Assembly (NCBI RefSeq): GCF_900143515.1
Contig: NZ_FSQT01000002.1
Span: 1,985,501-2,049,500, forward strand
Direction of reading: 5' to 3'
DNA length: 64,000 nucleotides
Source of the DNA: Micromonospora cremea
GTDB lineage: Bacteria > Actinomycetota > Actinomycetes > Mycobacteriales > Micromonosporaceae
Shown here in pieces: positions 25,392-33,601 of the stretch. How positions within the stretch are numbered: position 1 is the stretch's first letter; every line of letters begins with the position of its first letter. The notes under the pieces are model-generated. The model had not been told where the DNA came from. It did no database searches and worked only from the letters and a program-made list of their open reading frames with translations. Both the position numbers and the translations under genes were made by a program.

Positions 25392-26225
25392 TCAGGCCTT
25401 GACCTGGTCGGCGATGGCCAGGGCGATCGCCTTCAGCTGCTCCATGGACAGCGGAGCCTGCGGCTGCGCGGGAACCGCCGACTCGTCGACCCCGACCATG
25501 TTGAGCACGCCCGCCTGGAGCGCCCGGTTGCCGGGCAACTGGATCGCGATGAGGTGCTGCACGCTCTTCTGCCGCTTACCGGTCAGCGTCTCGATCTTCA
25601 TCCGCGCGCCGCTCGGGGTCGTGCCCGCCTCGCACACCCTGCGGTAACGGCTGTCCTCCTGGATGCCCTGCGGCAGCTGGCACGGCCAGTGGAACCCGGC
25701 CGGTCCGGCGGACGCGTCGCGGTGCACGTCCGGGGTGATCGACACACTCAGGGAACCCTTGCGCCCCTGGTAGGAGATGCCGGAGGAGCTACCGACGAAG
25801 TCCGCGGTGCCCCGGTGGGTGAACTGTGGCGGCTGCCCGTCCGGCTTGCGAGGCTCGTCAAGGTAGTCCGGCATCCAGGTCCACGTCGCGCCGGGCGCTA
25901 CCTTCCGGAGCGCCCGGTCCAGCTCCTGACTGAGGCGCTTGGCGGTGGCGTCGGCCGTCTCATCGGTGTCGAAGACCAGACGGAACCGGGTGTCCGTGGC
26001 GGGCGAGGAGGCAACGGCCTGCGGCGTGCCCGGCGCGGCACCGGGCTCCTGATCGCGTACGGCGACGCTGACGCCGCCGGCCACCGCCAGGGCCAGCACG
26101 GCGGCCAACGAGCCGCCGAGCCGCCGGGCGGCCCTGGCCCGCCGTTCCCGCCGGACGATGCCCTGGACATCGACCCGGGGCGGCGGGGGCGTACCGATCA
26201 ACTCGTCGAACAGTTGGTGACTCAT
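25392..26225 (-). CDS. Single-pass membrane protein encoded after a SigE-type sigma factor (putative anti-sigma partner)
   Basis: 277 residues: a cytoplasmic N-terminal part of about 35 residues (MSHQLFDELIGTPPPP...[14 protein letters not shown]), one TM (about 37-56), then an extracytoplasmic domain with two cysteines (PCQLPQG, RRVCEAG). The gene starts 15 nt after the sigma-factor stop and has GGGGAGG. Resembles the CU044_5270-type proteins found after ECF sigma genes in Micromonosporaceae. There is no zinc anti-sigma HxxxCxxC motif, so any anti-sigma role is inferred from context only. Confidence 0.6.
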   Translation of the reverse strand: MSHQLFDELIGTPPPPRVDVQGIVRRERRARAARRLGGSLAAVLALAVAGGVSVAVRDQEPGAAPGTPQAVASSPATDTRFRLVFDTDETADATAKRLSQELDRALRKVAPGATWTWMPDYLDEPRKPDGQPPQFTHRGTADFVGSSSGISYQGRKGSLSVSITPDVHRDASAGPAGFHWPCQLPQGIQEDSRYRRVCEAGTTPSGARMKIETLTGKRQKSVQHLIAIQLPGNRALQAGVLNMVGVDESAVPAQPQAPLSMEQLKAIALAIADQVKA

Positions 26226-26240
26226 CTGGTGCCTCCCCGT

Positions 26241-26732
26241 TCAGTACTGACCGTTGACGGCGGTGCGCAGGTTCGCCAACCCGCGTGCGGACTGGCTCTT
26301 GACGGTGCCGGCGGAGATGCCGAGCATCCGGGCGGTCTCCTCGACCGAGTAGTCGAGGTAGAAGCGCAGGACGAGCACCGTCCGTTGCTTCGGGGCGAGC
26401 GAGCGCAGCAGTGCGGCGAGTCCGTCGCGATCGGTCACCGTCTCTGGCACGGCGCCGGCCACGTCCGGCACCACGGCCCACGACTGCTCCCGTTTGCTCC
26501 AGGGCCGACGCTGCTCGTCCAGCCAGGAGCGGGTCAGGACCCGCTGCGCGTACGCGTCGCGGTTCTCCGCCCGACGCACCGTGCGCCAGCTCCGGTAGAG
26601 CTTCGTCACCGTGACCGAGACGACGTCGTCGGCGGCGTGCCAGTCCTGACAGAGCAGGAACGCGCTCCGTCGCCAGCGGTCCATGCGGTCCGCGACGAAG
26701 TCGTGGAAGTCGTCCTCGTCGGCCCGCCTCAC
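26241..26732 (-). CDS. SigE-family ECF RNA polymerase sigma factor
   Basis: 163 residues from GTG 26732. Region 2: DFHDFVADRMDRWRRSAFLLCQDWHAADDVVSVTVTKLYRSW; region 4: LRSLAPKQRTVLVLRFYLDYSVEETARMLGISAGTVKSQSARGLANLR. This is the normal SigE-type length. The start is fixed by GGAGAG 8 nt upstream; longer frames have none. Probably recognises its own promoter; repeats of GTCGTAC lie 31-105 nt upstream. Co-transcribed with the membrane protein gene 15 nt downstream. Confidence 0.88.
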   Translation of the reverse strand: MRRADEDDFHDFVADRMDRWRRSAFLLCQDWHAADDVVSVTVTKLYRSWRTVRRAENRDAYAQRVLTRSWLDEQRRPWSKREQSWAVVPDVAGAVPETVTDRDGLAALLRSLAPKQRTVLVLRFYLDYSVEETARMLGISAGTVKSQSARGLANLRTAVNGQY

Positions 26733-26763
26733 CGCGGTCTCTCCTGTCTGTTGACCATCACGG

Positions 26764-26837
26764 TCGTACGACGGTGCGGTCGCCCACGAGGGTTGCATCA
26801 CGCAGCGGGAATAACCTGACCTTGTCGTACGTCGTAC
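26764..26837. promoter_or_regulatory. Repeated GTCGTAC elements between divergent genes
   Basis: The perfect palindrome GTCGTACGAC is at 26764-26773, and an exact tandem GTCGTAC-GTCGTAC at 26824-26837. They lie between the SigE-type sigma gene (minus) and the DUF5701 gene (plus) and may be binding sites for a shared regulator. Confidence 0.45.
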
Positions 26838-26870
26838 GGTACTCGGACGAACGACGAATGGAGCCCGCCC

Positions 26871-27521
26871 GTGTTCGACGCCGCCACCGAATTCGACCGC
26901 CAGCTCGACCGCCTGGTGGAGCTGGGATACCCGGCGCTCGCCGACCTGCCCGAGGGCGCCTTCCGCGACCTGGTCGCCCCGCTCCGCGCGGCGGCGATCG
27001 CGGGCTCGGCCGGGCTGCCCGCACCGACCGAGAGCCGGGTGCCGTTCCTGCTGGTCATCACCCGCGACCTGGCACCGGTCGAGCAGCGGCTGGCACTCAC
27101 CACGCTGGCCGGCAAGCGCAAGCCCGGCTTCCTCGACCGGCACTACGGCGAGGACGACCTGCCGACGTTCGACCCGATCAAGGAACTGGAGGTGCCGGCG
27201 GGTCCGGCGTACCTGCTCTTCGACGTGGACCGCGGCGAGGAGACGCTGAACCTGGCCCCCGCGTCGGCGATGGAGGTGATCATCGGCCAGGACCGGCTGC
27301 CGCTCACCATCGACGAGGGGCTCGCCTTCATCACCCTGTATCCAGCGGCGCTGGCGAAGAACAAGTGCTTCTCGCTGGTCGGCTCGCGCTGCGGCGACAA
27401 GCGGGTGCCGGCGATCTGGATCAGCCAGGGCGCGCCGAAACTGGGCTGGTGCTGGTACGGCAACCCGCACACCTGGCTCGGCTCCGCCTCTGCCCGCCCG
27501 GAACGCGTCGGGCTGAAGTGA
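26871..27521 (+). CDS. DUF5701-like protein
   Basis: 216 residues, soluble, no signal peptide. Starts MFDAATEFDRQLDRLVELGYPALADLPEGAF, then LLVITRDLAPVEQRL, PGFLDRHYGEDDL, ITLYPAALAKNKCFSLVGSRCGDKRVPAIWIS and LGWCWYGNPHTWLG, which fits the actinobacterial DUF5701 family as I remember it. No known catalytic motif. GTG 26871 has GGAG 8 nt upstream. Divergent from the sigma factor gene, with the shared GTCGTAC repeats in between. Confidence 0.65.
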   Translation: MFDAATEFDRQLDRLVELGYPALADLPEGAFRDLVAPLRAAAIAGSAGLPAPTESRVPFLLVITRDLAPVEQRLALTTLAGKRKPGFLDRHYGEDDLPTFDPIKELEVPAGPAYLLFDVDRGEETLNLAPASAMEVIIGQDRLPLTIDEGLAFITLYPAALAKNKCFSLVGSRCGDKRVPAIWISQGAPKLGWCWYGNPHTWLGSASARPERVGLK

Positions 27522-27576
27522 GGATGACGCCGGTGCGGGCTCTCCGGCGAGGCCCGCACCGGTGATGCCCACCGGG

Positions 27577-27616
27577 TTATCCACAGGGGTGACCTGTTCT
27601 CCACAGGTTGTTCACA
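27577..27616 (+). promoter_or_regulatory. Cluster of three DnaA-box-like nonamers
   Basis: TTATCCACA (27577-27585), TTCTCCACA (27597-27605) and TTGTTCACA (27608-27616) all lie in the same orientation, in the promoter region of the downstream two-component operon. The first matches the consensus TTWTNCACA exactly; the others differ by one or two bases. Confidence 0.5.
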
Positions 27617-27647
27617 ACGCCACCCACTGATCTCCACGCCGGCTCCC

Positions 27648-27653
27648 TACAGT
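27648..27653 (+). promoter_or_regulatory. -10 box (TACAGT) of a leaderless promoter
   Basis: TACAGT lies 8 nt before ATG 27662; there is no ribosome-binding site. Confidence 0.5.
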
Positions 27654-27661
27654 CAGGGCCC

Positions 27662-28342
27662 ATGACGGAACGCCGGGTACTGGTGGTCGAGGACGAACGG
27701 ACCATCGCCGAGTCGGTCGCCGCCCGACTCCGCGCCGAGGGATTCGCGGTGGAGATCGCTGCGGATGGCCCCAGCGCGGTCGAGCAGTTCCGGACCGGAC
27801 AGCCGGATCTCGTCGTCCTCGACGTGATGCTGCCCGGCTTCGACGGCCTGGAGGTGTGCCGGCGGATCCAGGCCGTCCGGCCGGTGCCGGTGCTGATGCT
27901 CACCGCTCGGGACGACGAGACCGACCTGCTCGTGGGGCTCGCGGTCGGCGCGGACGACTACCTCACCAAACCGTTCTCGATGCGGGAGCTGGCCGCCCGG
28001 GTGCACGTCCTGCTGCGCCGGGTGGAGCGGGCGGCGGCCACCCCCGCTCCGCCCGCCATCCGCCTCGGCGACATCGAGATCAACGAGGCCGAGCGGCGGG
28101 TCCGCCGGGCCGGTGCGGACGTGCACCTCACGCCGACCGAGTTCGACCTGCTGGTCCACCTCGCCGGACGGCCCCGGGCGGTGCTCCCTCGGGAACGGCT
28201 GCTCGCCGACGTCTGGGGGTGGGCCGAGGGGAGCGGCACCCGCACCGTGGACAGCCACGTCAAGGCCCTGCGCCGGAAGCTGGGCGCCGACCTCATCCGC
28301 ACCGTGCACGGTGTCGGCTACGCCCTGGAAGTGCCGTCATGA
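27662..28342 (+). CDS. OmpR/PhoB-family response regulator
   Basis: 226 residues. Receiver with VEDERT, phospho-acceptor D in VLDVMLPGFDG, LTARDDE and K in YLTKPFSMREL. The winged helix has LTPTEFDLLVHLAGRPRAVL and RTVDSHVKALRRKLG. First gene of a three-gene operon with 4-nt ATGA overlaps. ATG 27662 fits the conserved N-terminus and the leaderless promoter; the longer frame (TTG 27608) runs through the DnaA-box-like cluster. Confidence 0.93.
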   Translation: MTERRVLVVEDERTIAESVAARLRAEGFAVEIAADGPSAVEQFRTGQPDLVVLDVMLPGFDGLEVCRRIQAVRPVPVLMLTARDDETDLLVGLAVGADDYLTKPFSMRELAARVHVLLRRVERAAATPAPPAIRLGDIEINEAERRVRRAGADVHLTPTEFDLLVHLAGRPRAVLPRERLLADVWGWAEGSGTRTVDSHVKALRRKLGADLIRTVHGVGYALEVPS

Positions 28343-29421
28343 CCGCCACCCTGCTCACCCGCCTGGACCGGGTGCTGGAGCTGCTGCCCCGCCCGCTGGA
28401 CCCGGTGCGCTCCATCAAGCTGAAACTGGGCGTGCTGCTGGTCGCCTCCGGCGCGGCCGGGCTCGCCTACTTCTCGTACGGCATCGGCTGGCCACCACCG
28501 GTGACCTCCGCGACCGCCATCGCCGTGGCCCTGCTCACCTCGCAGGTGCTGGCCCACGGGATGACCTCGCCGCTGCGGGAGATGACGGCGGCCGCCGGGG
28601 CGATGGCCCGCGGCGACTACACCCGCCGGGTACGCGCCACGTCGCGGGACGAGGTCGGCGAGCTGGCCCAGGCGTTCAACAAGATGGCCGAGGACCTGCA
28701 CGCCGCGGACCAGCGCCGACGCGAGCTGATCGCCAACGTCTCGCACGAGTTGCGCACGCCGATCACCGCGTTGCAGGGGGTGCTGGAGAACATGGTGGAC
28801 GGGGTGGCCGCTCCCGAACCCGCGGCACTGCGCTCGGCGCTGGCCCAGACCGAGCGGCTCGGGCACCTCGTCGCCGACCTGCTCGACCTGTCCCGACTCG
28901 ACGCCGGGGTGGTCCCGCTACGGCGGGTCCGTATGGACGTGGGGGACTTCCTCGACGAGGCGGTCGAGCACGCCACCGCGAGTGCGACCGGCGCGGGGCT
29001 GGACGTGCGCTTCCAGCTCCGCGAGCTGGCCGTGCCCCTGACCGTCCATGCCGACCCGTGGCGGCTGCACCAGGTGTTCGCGAATCTGCTGGACAACGCG
29101 GCGCGGCACAGCCCGCCCGGCGGCACGGTCCGGTTGAGCGCCGAGGAACACGCCGGCCAGCTCCGCTTCGAGGTGAGCGACGAGGGTCAGGGGATCCCCT
29201 CGGCGGAGCGCTCCCGGGTGTTCGAGCGGTTCACCCGCGGCGATCGGTCGGCCGGCGGCGGGACCGGACTGGGCCTGGCCATCGCCCGGTGGGTCGTCGA
29301 ACTGCACGGCGGCCGGATCGGTGTCCTCGATCCGGCCGGACCGGCTCGGGGTGGCCACCCCGGCTGCCGCATCCAGGTCACCATCCCGATCGACGGGTCA
29401 CCCCGAGAAGAGGCCGCATGA
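28339..29421 (+). CDS. Membrane sensor histidine kinase
   Basis: 360 residues. Two close TM helices (about 32-49 and 54-72) with almost no periplasmic loop, HAMP (about 75-130), HisKA with H in NVSHELRTPITALQGVLENM and HATPase (NLLDNAARH, SDEGQGI, GTGLGLAI). A kinase with such a short loop probably senses a membrane or intramembrane signal, perhaps through the DUF4153-type membrane protein that follows in the operon. Overlaps the regulator by 4 nt (ATGA). Confidence 0.92.
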   Translation: MTATLLTRLDRVLELLPRPLDPVRSIKLKLGVLLVASGAAGLAYFSYGIGWPPPVTSATAIAVALLTSQVLAHGMTSPLREMTAAAGAMARGDYTRRVRATSRDEVGELAQAFNKMAEDLHAADQRRRELIANVSHELRTPITALQGVLENMVDGVAAPEPAALRSALAQTERLGHLVADLLDLSRLDAGVVPLRRVRMDVGDFLDEAVEHATASATGAGLDVRFQLRELAVPLTVHADPWRLHQVFANLLDNAARHSPPGGTVRLSAEEHAGQLRFEVSDEGQGIPSAERSRVFERFTRGDRSAGGGTGLGLAIARWVVELHGGRIGVLDPAGPARGGHPGCRIQVTIPIDGSPREEAA

Positions 29422-31442
29422 CCAGCCCTGCCAGTACCCCCGTCCCGGCCGCCGGCCCGCAACCCACCGCTCCCGGACGGCCCGGCCAGCCCTGGTTCGG
29501 CCCCGGCCCGGCGCTCCCGCCGGTGGGCGGTCGATCCCAACCCTGGCCCCCGGCGCCGGCCAGGCCCCGGCCACCCTCGCTGCTCGAACGCCGCTGGCCC
29601 GGACCGCTCGGCGCCGCCCGCCCGGTGGTGCTGGCCGCGTTGGCGGCGGCGGCGGTCGTCGGCGCCTCGACGCTGCCGGTGGTTCGTCCGGGCGTCGGCT
29701 GGCTGGTGGCCGCGCTGGCCGCCACGGCCGCCCTCGTCACGGCCACCGTCGTTCGACCCGGCCCACCGCCGCCAGCGGCGGATGTTCCCGACCGAACCGC
29801 CTCCGCACCGGGCGGCCCGGCGACGTGGGCCATGAGCGCCGCGTCCGGCGTCGGCCCCGCGCCGGCCGCCGTGGCGGCGACGCCGACGACCGCCACGGCG
29901 CCGACGACCGCCGCGCCGGCCACGACCGCCGCTCCGCCTACGACGGCCCCGCCGCCAGCAGCCCCCGCGTCGTCCACGCCGACCGTCAGCCCCGGCCCGG
30001 CCACGAACTCCGGCCCGGCCACGACCGTCGCACCGCCCACGACCCCGATGACCAGCGCGGCCCCCACGACCAAGGCGATGCCCGCGACCAGCGCGACCCC
30101 CACGACCAGCGCGATGCCCGCGACCAGGGTGACCGCCGCGCCGGCCACCGCCCGTCCCGGTGCCACGGGGGCACCGGGGCGGGTGGCGAGGGCCGTCTGG
30201 GCCGCCGCGACCGTCGCGCTGGTCGCGGTCGGCTCGGTCCGGGCCGCCGGCTGGCTCTTCGCGCTCTGCCTGCTCGCCGCCGCGGTCACCGCGACGCTCG
30301 CGGTGACCGGCGGGCGAAGCCCGTTCGGGATGCTGGTGGCCGCGACGCTGCCGCCGGCCGCGACGGTACGGGCGCTCCCCTGGGCGGTACGCGGATTGCG
30401 CGGCACCCACCCGGCCGGTCCCGGGGTCGGGCGGATCCTGAGCAGCCTCGCCGTCTCGGCCGGGCTGCTGACGCTGTTCGGTCTGCTCTTCTCCTCGGCC
30501 GACGCGGTCTTCGCCGACCTGGTCGCGGGCCTGCTGCCCGACATCTCGGCGGGCGGTGTGATCGGCTGGCTCGCACGCCTGCTGCTGATCGGCGGGGGTC
30601 TGCTCGGCGGCGCGTACCTGGTCACCCGCCCGCCCAACCTGGACGGCCTGCGACCCGCGCCGACCCGACCGGCGCACCGGCTGGAGTGGGCCCTGCCGCT
30701 GGCGCTGCTCGACGCCCTGTTCGCCGCCTTCGTGCTGGTCCAGTTGACGGTGTTCTTCGGCGGCGCGGGGCACGTGCTCCGGACAGCCGGGCTCACCTAC
30801 GCCCAGTACGCCCGTGGCGGCTTCTGGCAACTGCTCGCCGTCACCGCGCTCACCCTGCTTGTCATCGCGATCGCCGCCCGCCGGGCACCCAAGGCGACCC
30901 GGGTCGACCGGCTGCTGGTCCGCGCACTACTCGGCACACTCACCGTGCTCAGCCTGATCGTCGTCGCCTCCGCGCTCTACCGGATGCAGGTCTACGCCGA
31001 CGCGTACGGCGCCACCCGACTGAGGCTCGTCGTGGCGACCGTCGAACTCTGGCTCGGGCTGCTCTTCGTCCTGGTCGGGGTGGCCGTGGCGCGTCTGCGG
31101 GCCGACTGGTTGCCCCGGCTGGTGATCGGCACGGCGGTGCTAGCGCTGCTCGGGTTGGCCCTGGTCAACCCGGATCGGCTGATCGCCGACCGGAACGTCG
31201 ACCGGTATCTGGAGACCGGCCGGTTGGACGTCGGCTACCTCTCCCGGCTCTCCGCCGACGCGGTACCGGCACTGGATCGGCTGCCCGAGCCGCTGCGGGC
31301 GTGTGCGCTGCGGGAGATCGCCGACGAGCTGCCCCGGGACGGCCTCTGGGCGGCGAACCTGGGCCGGGAGCGGGCCCGGCGGGAACTGGACGCGACCCCG
31401 GCGGCCGGCGCCACGGACTGTCCCGGTCCGCTGCGCTGGTGA
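29418..31442 (+). CDS. DUF4153/DUF4173-type polytopic membrane protein with Thr/Ala/Pro-rich insert
   Basis: 674 residues. Pro-rich N-terminus (1-60), two TM helices (about 68-115), a low-complexity Thr/Ala/Pro/Met segment (about 150-250, PTTAAPATT-like), then about ten TM helices with LTYAQYARGGFWQLLAVTALTL, the DUF4173 core block, and a C-terminal soluble domain with two Cys (RACALREIADELP). A 36-bp unit is duplicated inside the insert. ATG overlaps the kinase stop by 4 nt, so it belongs to the two-component operon; it may be a sensor partner or target. Function of the family unknown. Confidence 0.75.
   Translation: MTSPASTPVPAAGPQPTAPGRPGQPWFGPGPALPPVGGRSQPWPPAPARPRPPSLLERRWPGPLGAARPVVLAALAAAAVVGASTLPVVRPGVGWLVAALAATAALVTATVVRPGPPPPAADVPDRTASAPGGPATWAMSAASGVGPAPAAVAATPTTATAPTTAAPATTAAPPTTAPPPAAPASSTPTVSPGPATNSGPATTVAPPTTPMTSAAPTTKAMPATSATPTTSAMPATRVTAAPATARPGATGAPGRVARAVWAAATVALVAVGSVRAAGWLFALCLLAAAVTATLAVTGGRSPFGMLVAATLPPAATVRALPWAVRGLRGTHPAGPGVGRILSSLAVSAGLLTLFGLLFSSADAVFADLVAGLLPDISAGGVIGWLARLLLIGGGLLGGAYLVTRPPNLDGLRPAPTRPAHRLEWALPLALLDALFAAFVLVQLTVFFGGAGHVLRTAGLTYAQYARGGFWQLLAVTALTLLVIAIAARRAPKATRVDRLLVRALLGTLTVLSLIVVASALYRMQVYADAYGATRLRLVVATVELWLGLLFVLVGVAVARLRADWLPRLVIGTAVLALLGLALVNPDRLIADRNVDRYLETGRLDVGYLSRLSADAVPALDRLPEPLRACALREIADELPRDGLWAANLGRERARRELDATPAAGATDCPGPLRW
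30075..30127 (+). repeat. 36-bp partial tandem duplication inside the membrane protein gene
   Basis: GCGATGCCCGCGACCAG occurs at 30075-30091 and again at 30111-30127, 36 nt apart, producing a 12-residue repeat (AMPATSATPTTS then AMPAT). In frame, so length variation here would keep the gene intact. Confidence 0.75.
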
Positions 31443-31452
31443 GCGCGACCGC

Positions 31453-31485
31453 TTGACATTCCGGCAGGGCGGGTGAGACTGCCGG
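31453..31485 (+). promoter_or_regulatory. TTGACA hexamer and 7-bp hairpin before the DUF485-like gene
   Basis: TTGACA (31453-31458) matches a perfect -35, but no good -10 is 16-19 nt away. CCGGCAG (31461-31467) and CTGCCGG (31479-31485) form a stem whose loop holds the GGGTGAG that could act as ribosome-binding site for GTG 31487. Confidence 0.3.
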
Positions 31486-31486
31486 G

Positions 31487-31900
31487 GTGGCCAAGCGACT
31501 CCCTGACGTGGGGCCCGGCGGTACGGCGCCGCCGCCCCGGCGGACCCGGATCGTGCTGGCCGACATCACCCGGCAGGACAGCCGCGCCGAGCGGACCCGC
31601 ACCGAGCTTGCGCAGCAGACACAGGTCGGCGAGGCGCTGGTCCGCGGCCTGGTCCGGGCCCAGCTCGCGCTGGCGCTGCGGCTCTCACTCGTGGTGGCCA
31701 TCGGGCTCGGCGGGCTGCCCTGGCTGTTCGCCATCGCGCCGTCGCTCGGCCGGACGACAGTCGCCGGCGTCAACCTGCCCTGGCTGCTGCTGGGTGTGGC
31801 GTCCTTCCCGTTCCTGATCGGGCTGGGCTGGGCGTACGTGCGACTGGCCGAGCGCAACGAGCAGGACTTCACCGACCTGGTGCAGCGGCCGGAGCGCTGA
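31487..31900 (+). CDS. Small two-TM membrane protein, DUF485-like partner of the symporter
   Basis: 137 residues. A charged N-terminus (about 1-55) is followed by two TM helices (about 62-85 and 93-113) and a short acidic cytoplasmic tail (RLAERNEQDFTDLVQ). The gene ends 1 nt before the symporter gene. The layout equals the yjcH/DUF485-actP gene pair, and a second such pair is at 39292-41326. It has lost most DUF485 sequence hallmarks, so the name is by context. Probably a symporter accessory subunit. Confidence 0.6.
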   Translation: MAKRLPDVGPGGTAPPPRRTRIVLADITRQDSRAERTRTELAQQTQVGEALVRGLVRAQLALALRLSLVVAIGLGGLPWLFAIAPSLGRTTVAGVNLPWLLLGVASFPFLIGLGWAYVRLAERNEQDFTDLVQRPER

Positions 31901-31901
31901 G

Positions 31902-33542
31902 GTGGGCAACGACTACGTGGTCCCGGCCATCGTCGCGGTCACCCTGGTCACCGTCGGGATCGGCTTCTACGGGCTGCGGCTGGCCCGGACCACCTCCGAT
32001 TTCCTGGTCGCCTCCCGGGCGATCAGTCCGACCTGGAACGCCGCCGCCATCGGCGGGGAGTACCTGTCGGCGGCGAGCTTCCTCGGCATCGCCGGCCTGG
32101 TCCTCAAGTACGGCGTGGACGTGCTCTGGTATCCGGTCGGGTTCGCCGCCGGCTACCTGGCCCTGCTGCTCTTCGTGGCCGCGCCGCTGCGCCGCTCCGG
32201 CGCGTTCACCCTCCCCGACTTCTGTGAGCTGCGGTTGGGATCGCGCCGGCTGCGCATCCTGGCCACCGCCTTCGTGATCTTCATCGGGTGGCTCTACCTG
32301 GTGCCGCAACTCCAGGGCGCGGGGCTCACCCTGGCCACGGTGGCCGGCTCCCCGTACCCGCTCGGCGCCCTGCTGGTGGCGGCCGTGGTCACCGCGAACG
32401 TGGCGCTCGGCGGGATGCGGGCGATCACCTTCGTCCAGGCGTTCCAGTACTGGCTGAAACTGACCGCGCTCGCCGTACCGGCGATCTTTTTGGCGTTGCA
32501 GTGGCAGGCCGACGCCCGGCCGGCGGTGACCCCGCCCGACGGGCCGACGTTCCGGGCCGCGACCACCGTCGTGGTCGAGCACCGCGCGACCCTCACCCTG
32601 CCCGACGGCGCCGTCCGGGAGGTACGCCCCGGCGACGAGCTGACCTTCGCCGCGGGCGACCCGGTGCCGGAGGTGTCCGGGGTGGCCACCGACGCCGCGG
32701 ACTGGCTGCTGCCCAGCGCCGCCGGCGACGACGACCGGGGCCTGTTCGCCACGTACTCGCTGATCCTGGCCACCTTCCTGGGCACCATGGGCCTGCCGCA
32801 CGTGCTGGTCCGCTTCTACACCAATCCCGACGGCGCGGCGGCCCGCCGGACCACGCTGGTCGTGCTGGCCCTGGTCGGCGTCTTCTACCTGCTGCCCACC
32901 CTGTACGGGGTGCTCGGTCGGATCTACACCCCGCAGTTGCTGGTCAGTGGGCAGACCGACGCGGTGGTGGTGCTGCTGCCCGGCGCGGCCCTCGGCGACG
33001 GGCTGGTCGGGCGGCTGCTCGCCGCGCTGGTTTCGGCGGGCGCGTTCGCGGCATTCCTCTCCACCTCGTCCGGGCTGCTGACCAGCGTCGCCGGGGTGAT
33101 CTCGACGGACGTGCTCGGCCGGGGCTCGGTGCGTGGCTTCCGGCTGGCCACGGTGATCGCCGGCGGCGTGCCGGCGGTGCTGGCGCTCAACGTCTCCGGG
33201 CTCGACGTGTCGCAGGTGGTCGGGCTCGCCTTCGCGGTCGCCGCGTCGAGCTTCTGCCCGCTGCTGGTGCTCGGCATCTGGTGGCGCGGGCTGACCGACC
33301 TGGGCGCTGCCGCCGGGGTGCTGGTCGGCGGTGGCGCCGCGATCGGCGCGGTGCTGGTCACCGTGGTCGGCCCGCCGCTGTCCGGTTGGCCGGCCACGCT
33401 CACCGCGCAGCCGGCCGCCTGGACGGTGCCCCTGGCCTTCACCGTGATGGTCGCGGTGTCGATGGCGACCCGCCGGCGGGCCCCCGCCGACGTCGCCGCC
33501 ACCATGCTCCGCCTCCACACCCCCGAAGCCCTCCGCATGTAA
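31902..33542 (+). CDS. Sodium:solute symporter family permease with extracytoplasmic insert
   Basis: 546 residues with about 13 TM helices. SSS features: IGGEYLSAASFLGIAGLV, MGLPHVLVRFYTNP, AAFLSTSSGLLTSVAGVI. Related to cation/acetate symporter ActP but diverged, and carries a soluble insert of roughly 75 residues (about 205-280: EVRPGDELTFAAGDPVPEV and flanks) absent from the second symporter in this window. GTG 31902 has GGAG 7 nt upstream. Likely imports a small organic acid with Na+; the substrate is not certain. Confidence 0.85.
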   Translation: MGNDYVVPAIVAVTLVTVGIGFYGLRLARTTSDFLVASRAISPTWNAAAIGGEYLSAASFLGIAGLVLKYGVDVLWYPVGFAAGYLALLLFVAAPLRRSGAFTLPDFCELRLGSRRLRILATAFVIFIGWLYLVPQLQGAGLTLATVAGSPYPLGALLVAAVVTANVALGGMRAITFVQAFQYWLKLTALAVPAIFLALQWQADARPAVTPPDGPTFRAATTVVVEHRATLTLPDGAVREVRPGDELTFAAGDPVPEVSGVATDAADWLLPSAAGDDDRGLFATYSLILATFLGTMGLPHVLVRFYTNPDGAAARRTTLVVLALVGVFYLLPTLYGVLGRIYTPQLLVSGQTDAVVVLLPGAALGDGLVGRLLAALVSAGAFAAFLSTSSGLLTSVAGVISTDVLGRGSVRGFRLATVIAGGVPAVLALNVSGLDVSQVVGLAFAVAASSFCPLLVLGIWWRGLTDLGAAAGVLVGGGAAIGAVLVTVVGPPLSGWPATLTAQPAAWTVPLAFTVMVAVSMATRRRAPADVAATMLRLHTPEALRM

Positions 33543-33564
33543 GGAGGGGCACCTTACTAACGCC
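33542..33564. repeat. Decayed half-copy of the interspersed palindrome
   Basis: The 23 nt from 33542 match the left arm and centre of the 2588 copy at 18 of 23 positions; the right half has diverged (a GTCCCCTGTCAAC block follows). It begins in the symporter stop codon, between convergent genes. Confidence 0.5.
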
Positions 33565-33601
33565 CGTGGTAGAGCAGGGTCCCCTGTCAACAACCCGCCG
33601 G

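Noticed and set aside
27577..27616. Origin of replication (oriC)
   Set aside because: Only three DnaA-box-like nonamers, no dnaA/dnaN neighbours and no AT-rich unwinding region.
31453..31458. TTGACA as a classical -35/-10 promoter of the DUF485-like gene
   Set aside because: No -10-like hexamer is found 16-19 nt downstream; kept only as a weak regulatory feature.
31869..33593. Long minus-strand frame over the first symporter
   Set aside because: Antisense shadow with Arg/Gly/His-rich low-complexity sequence.
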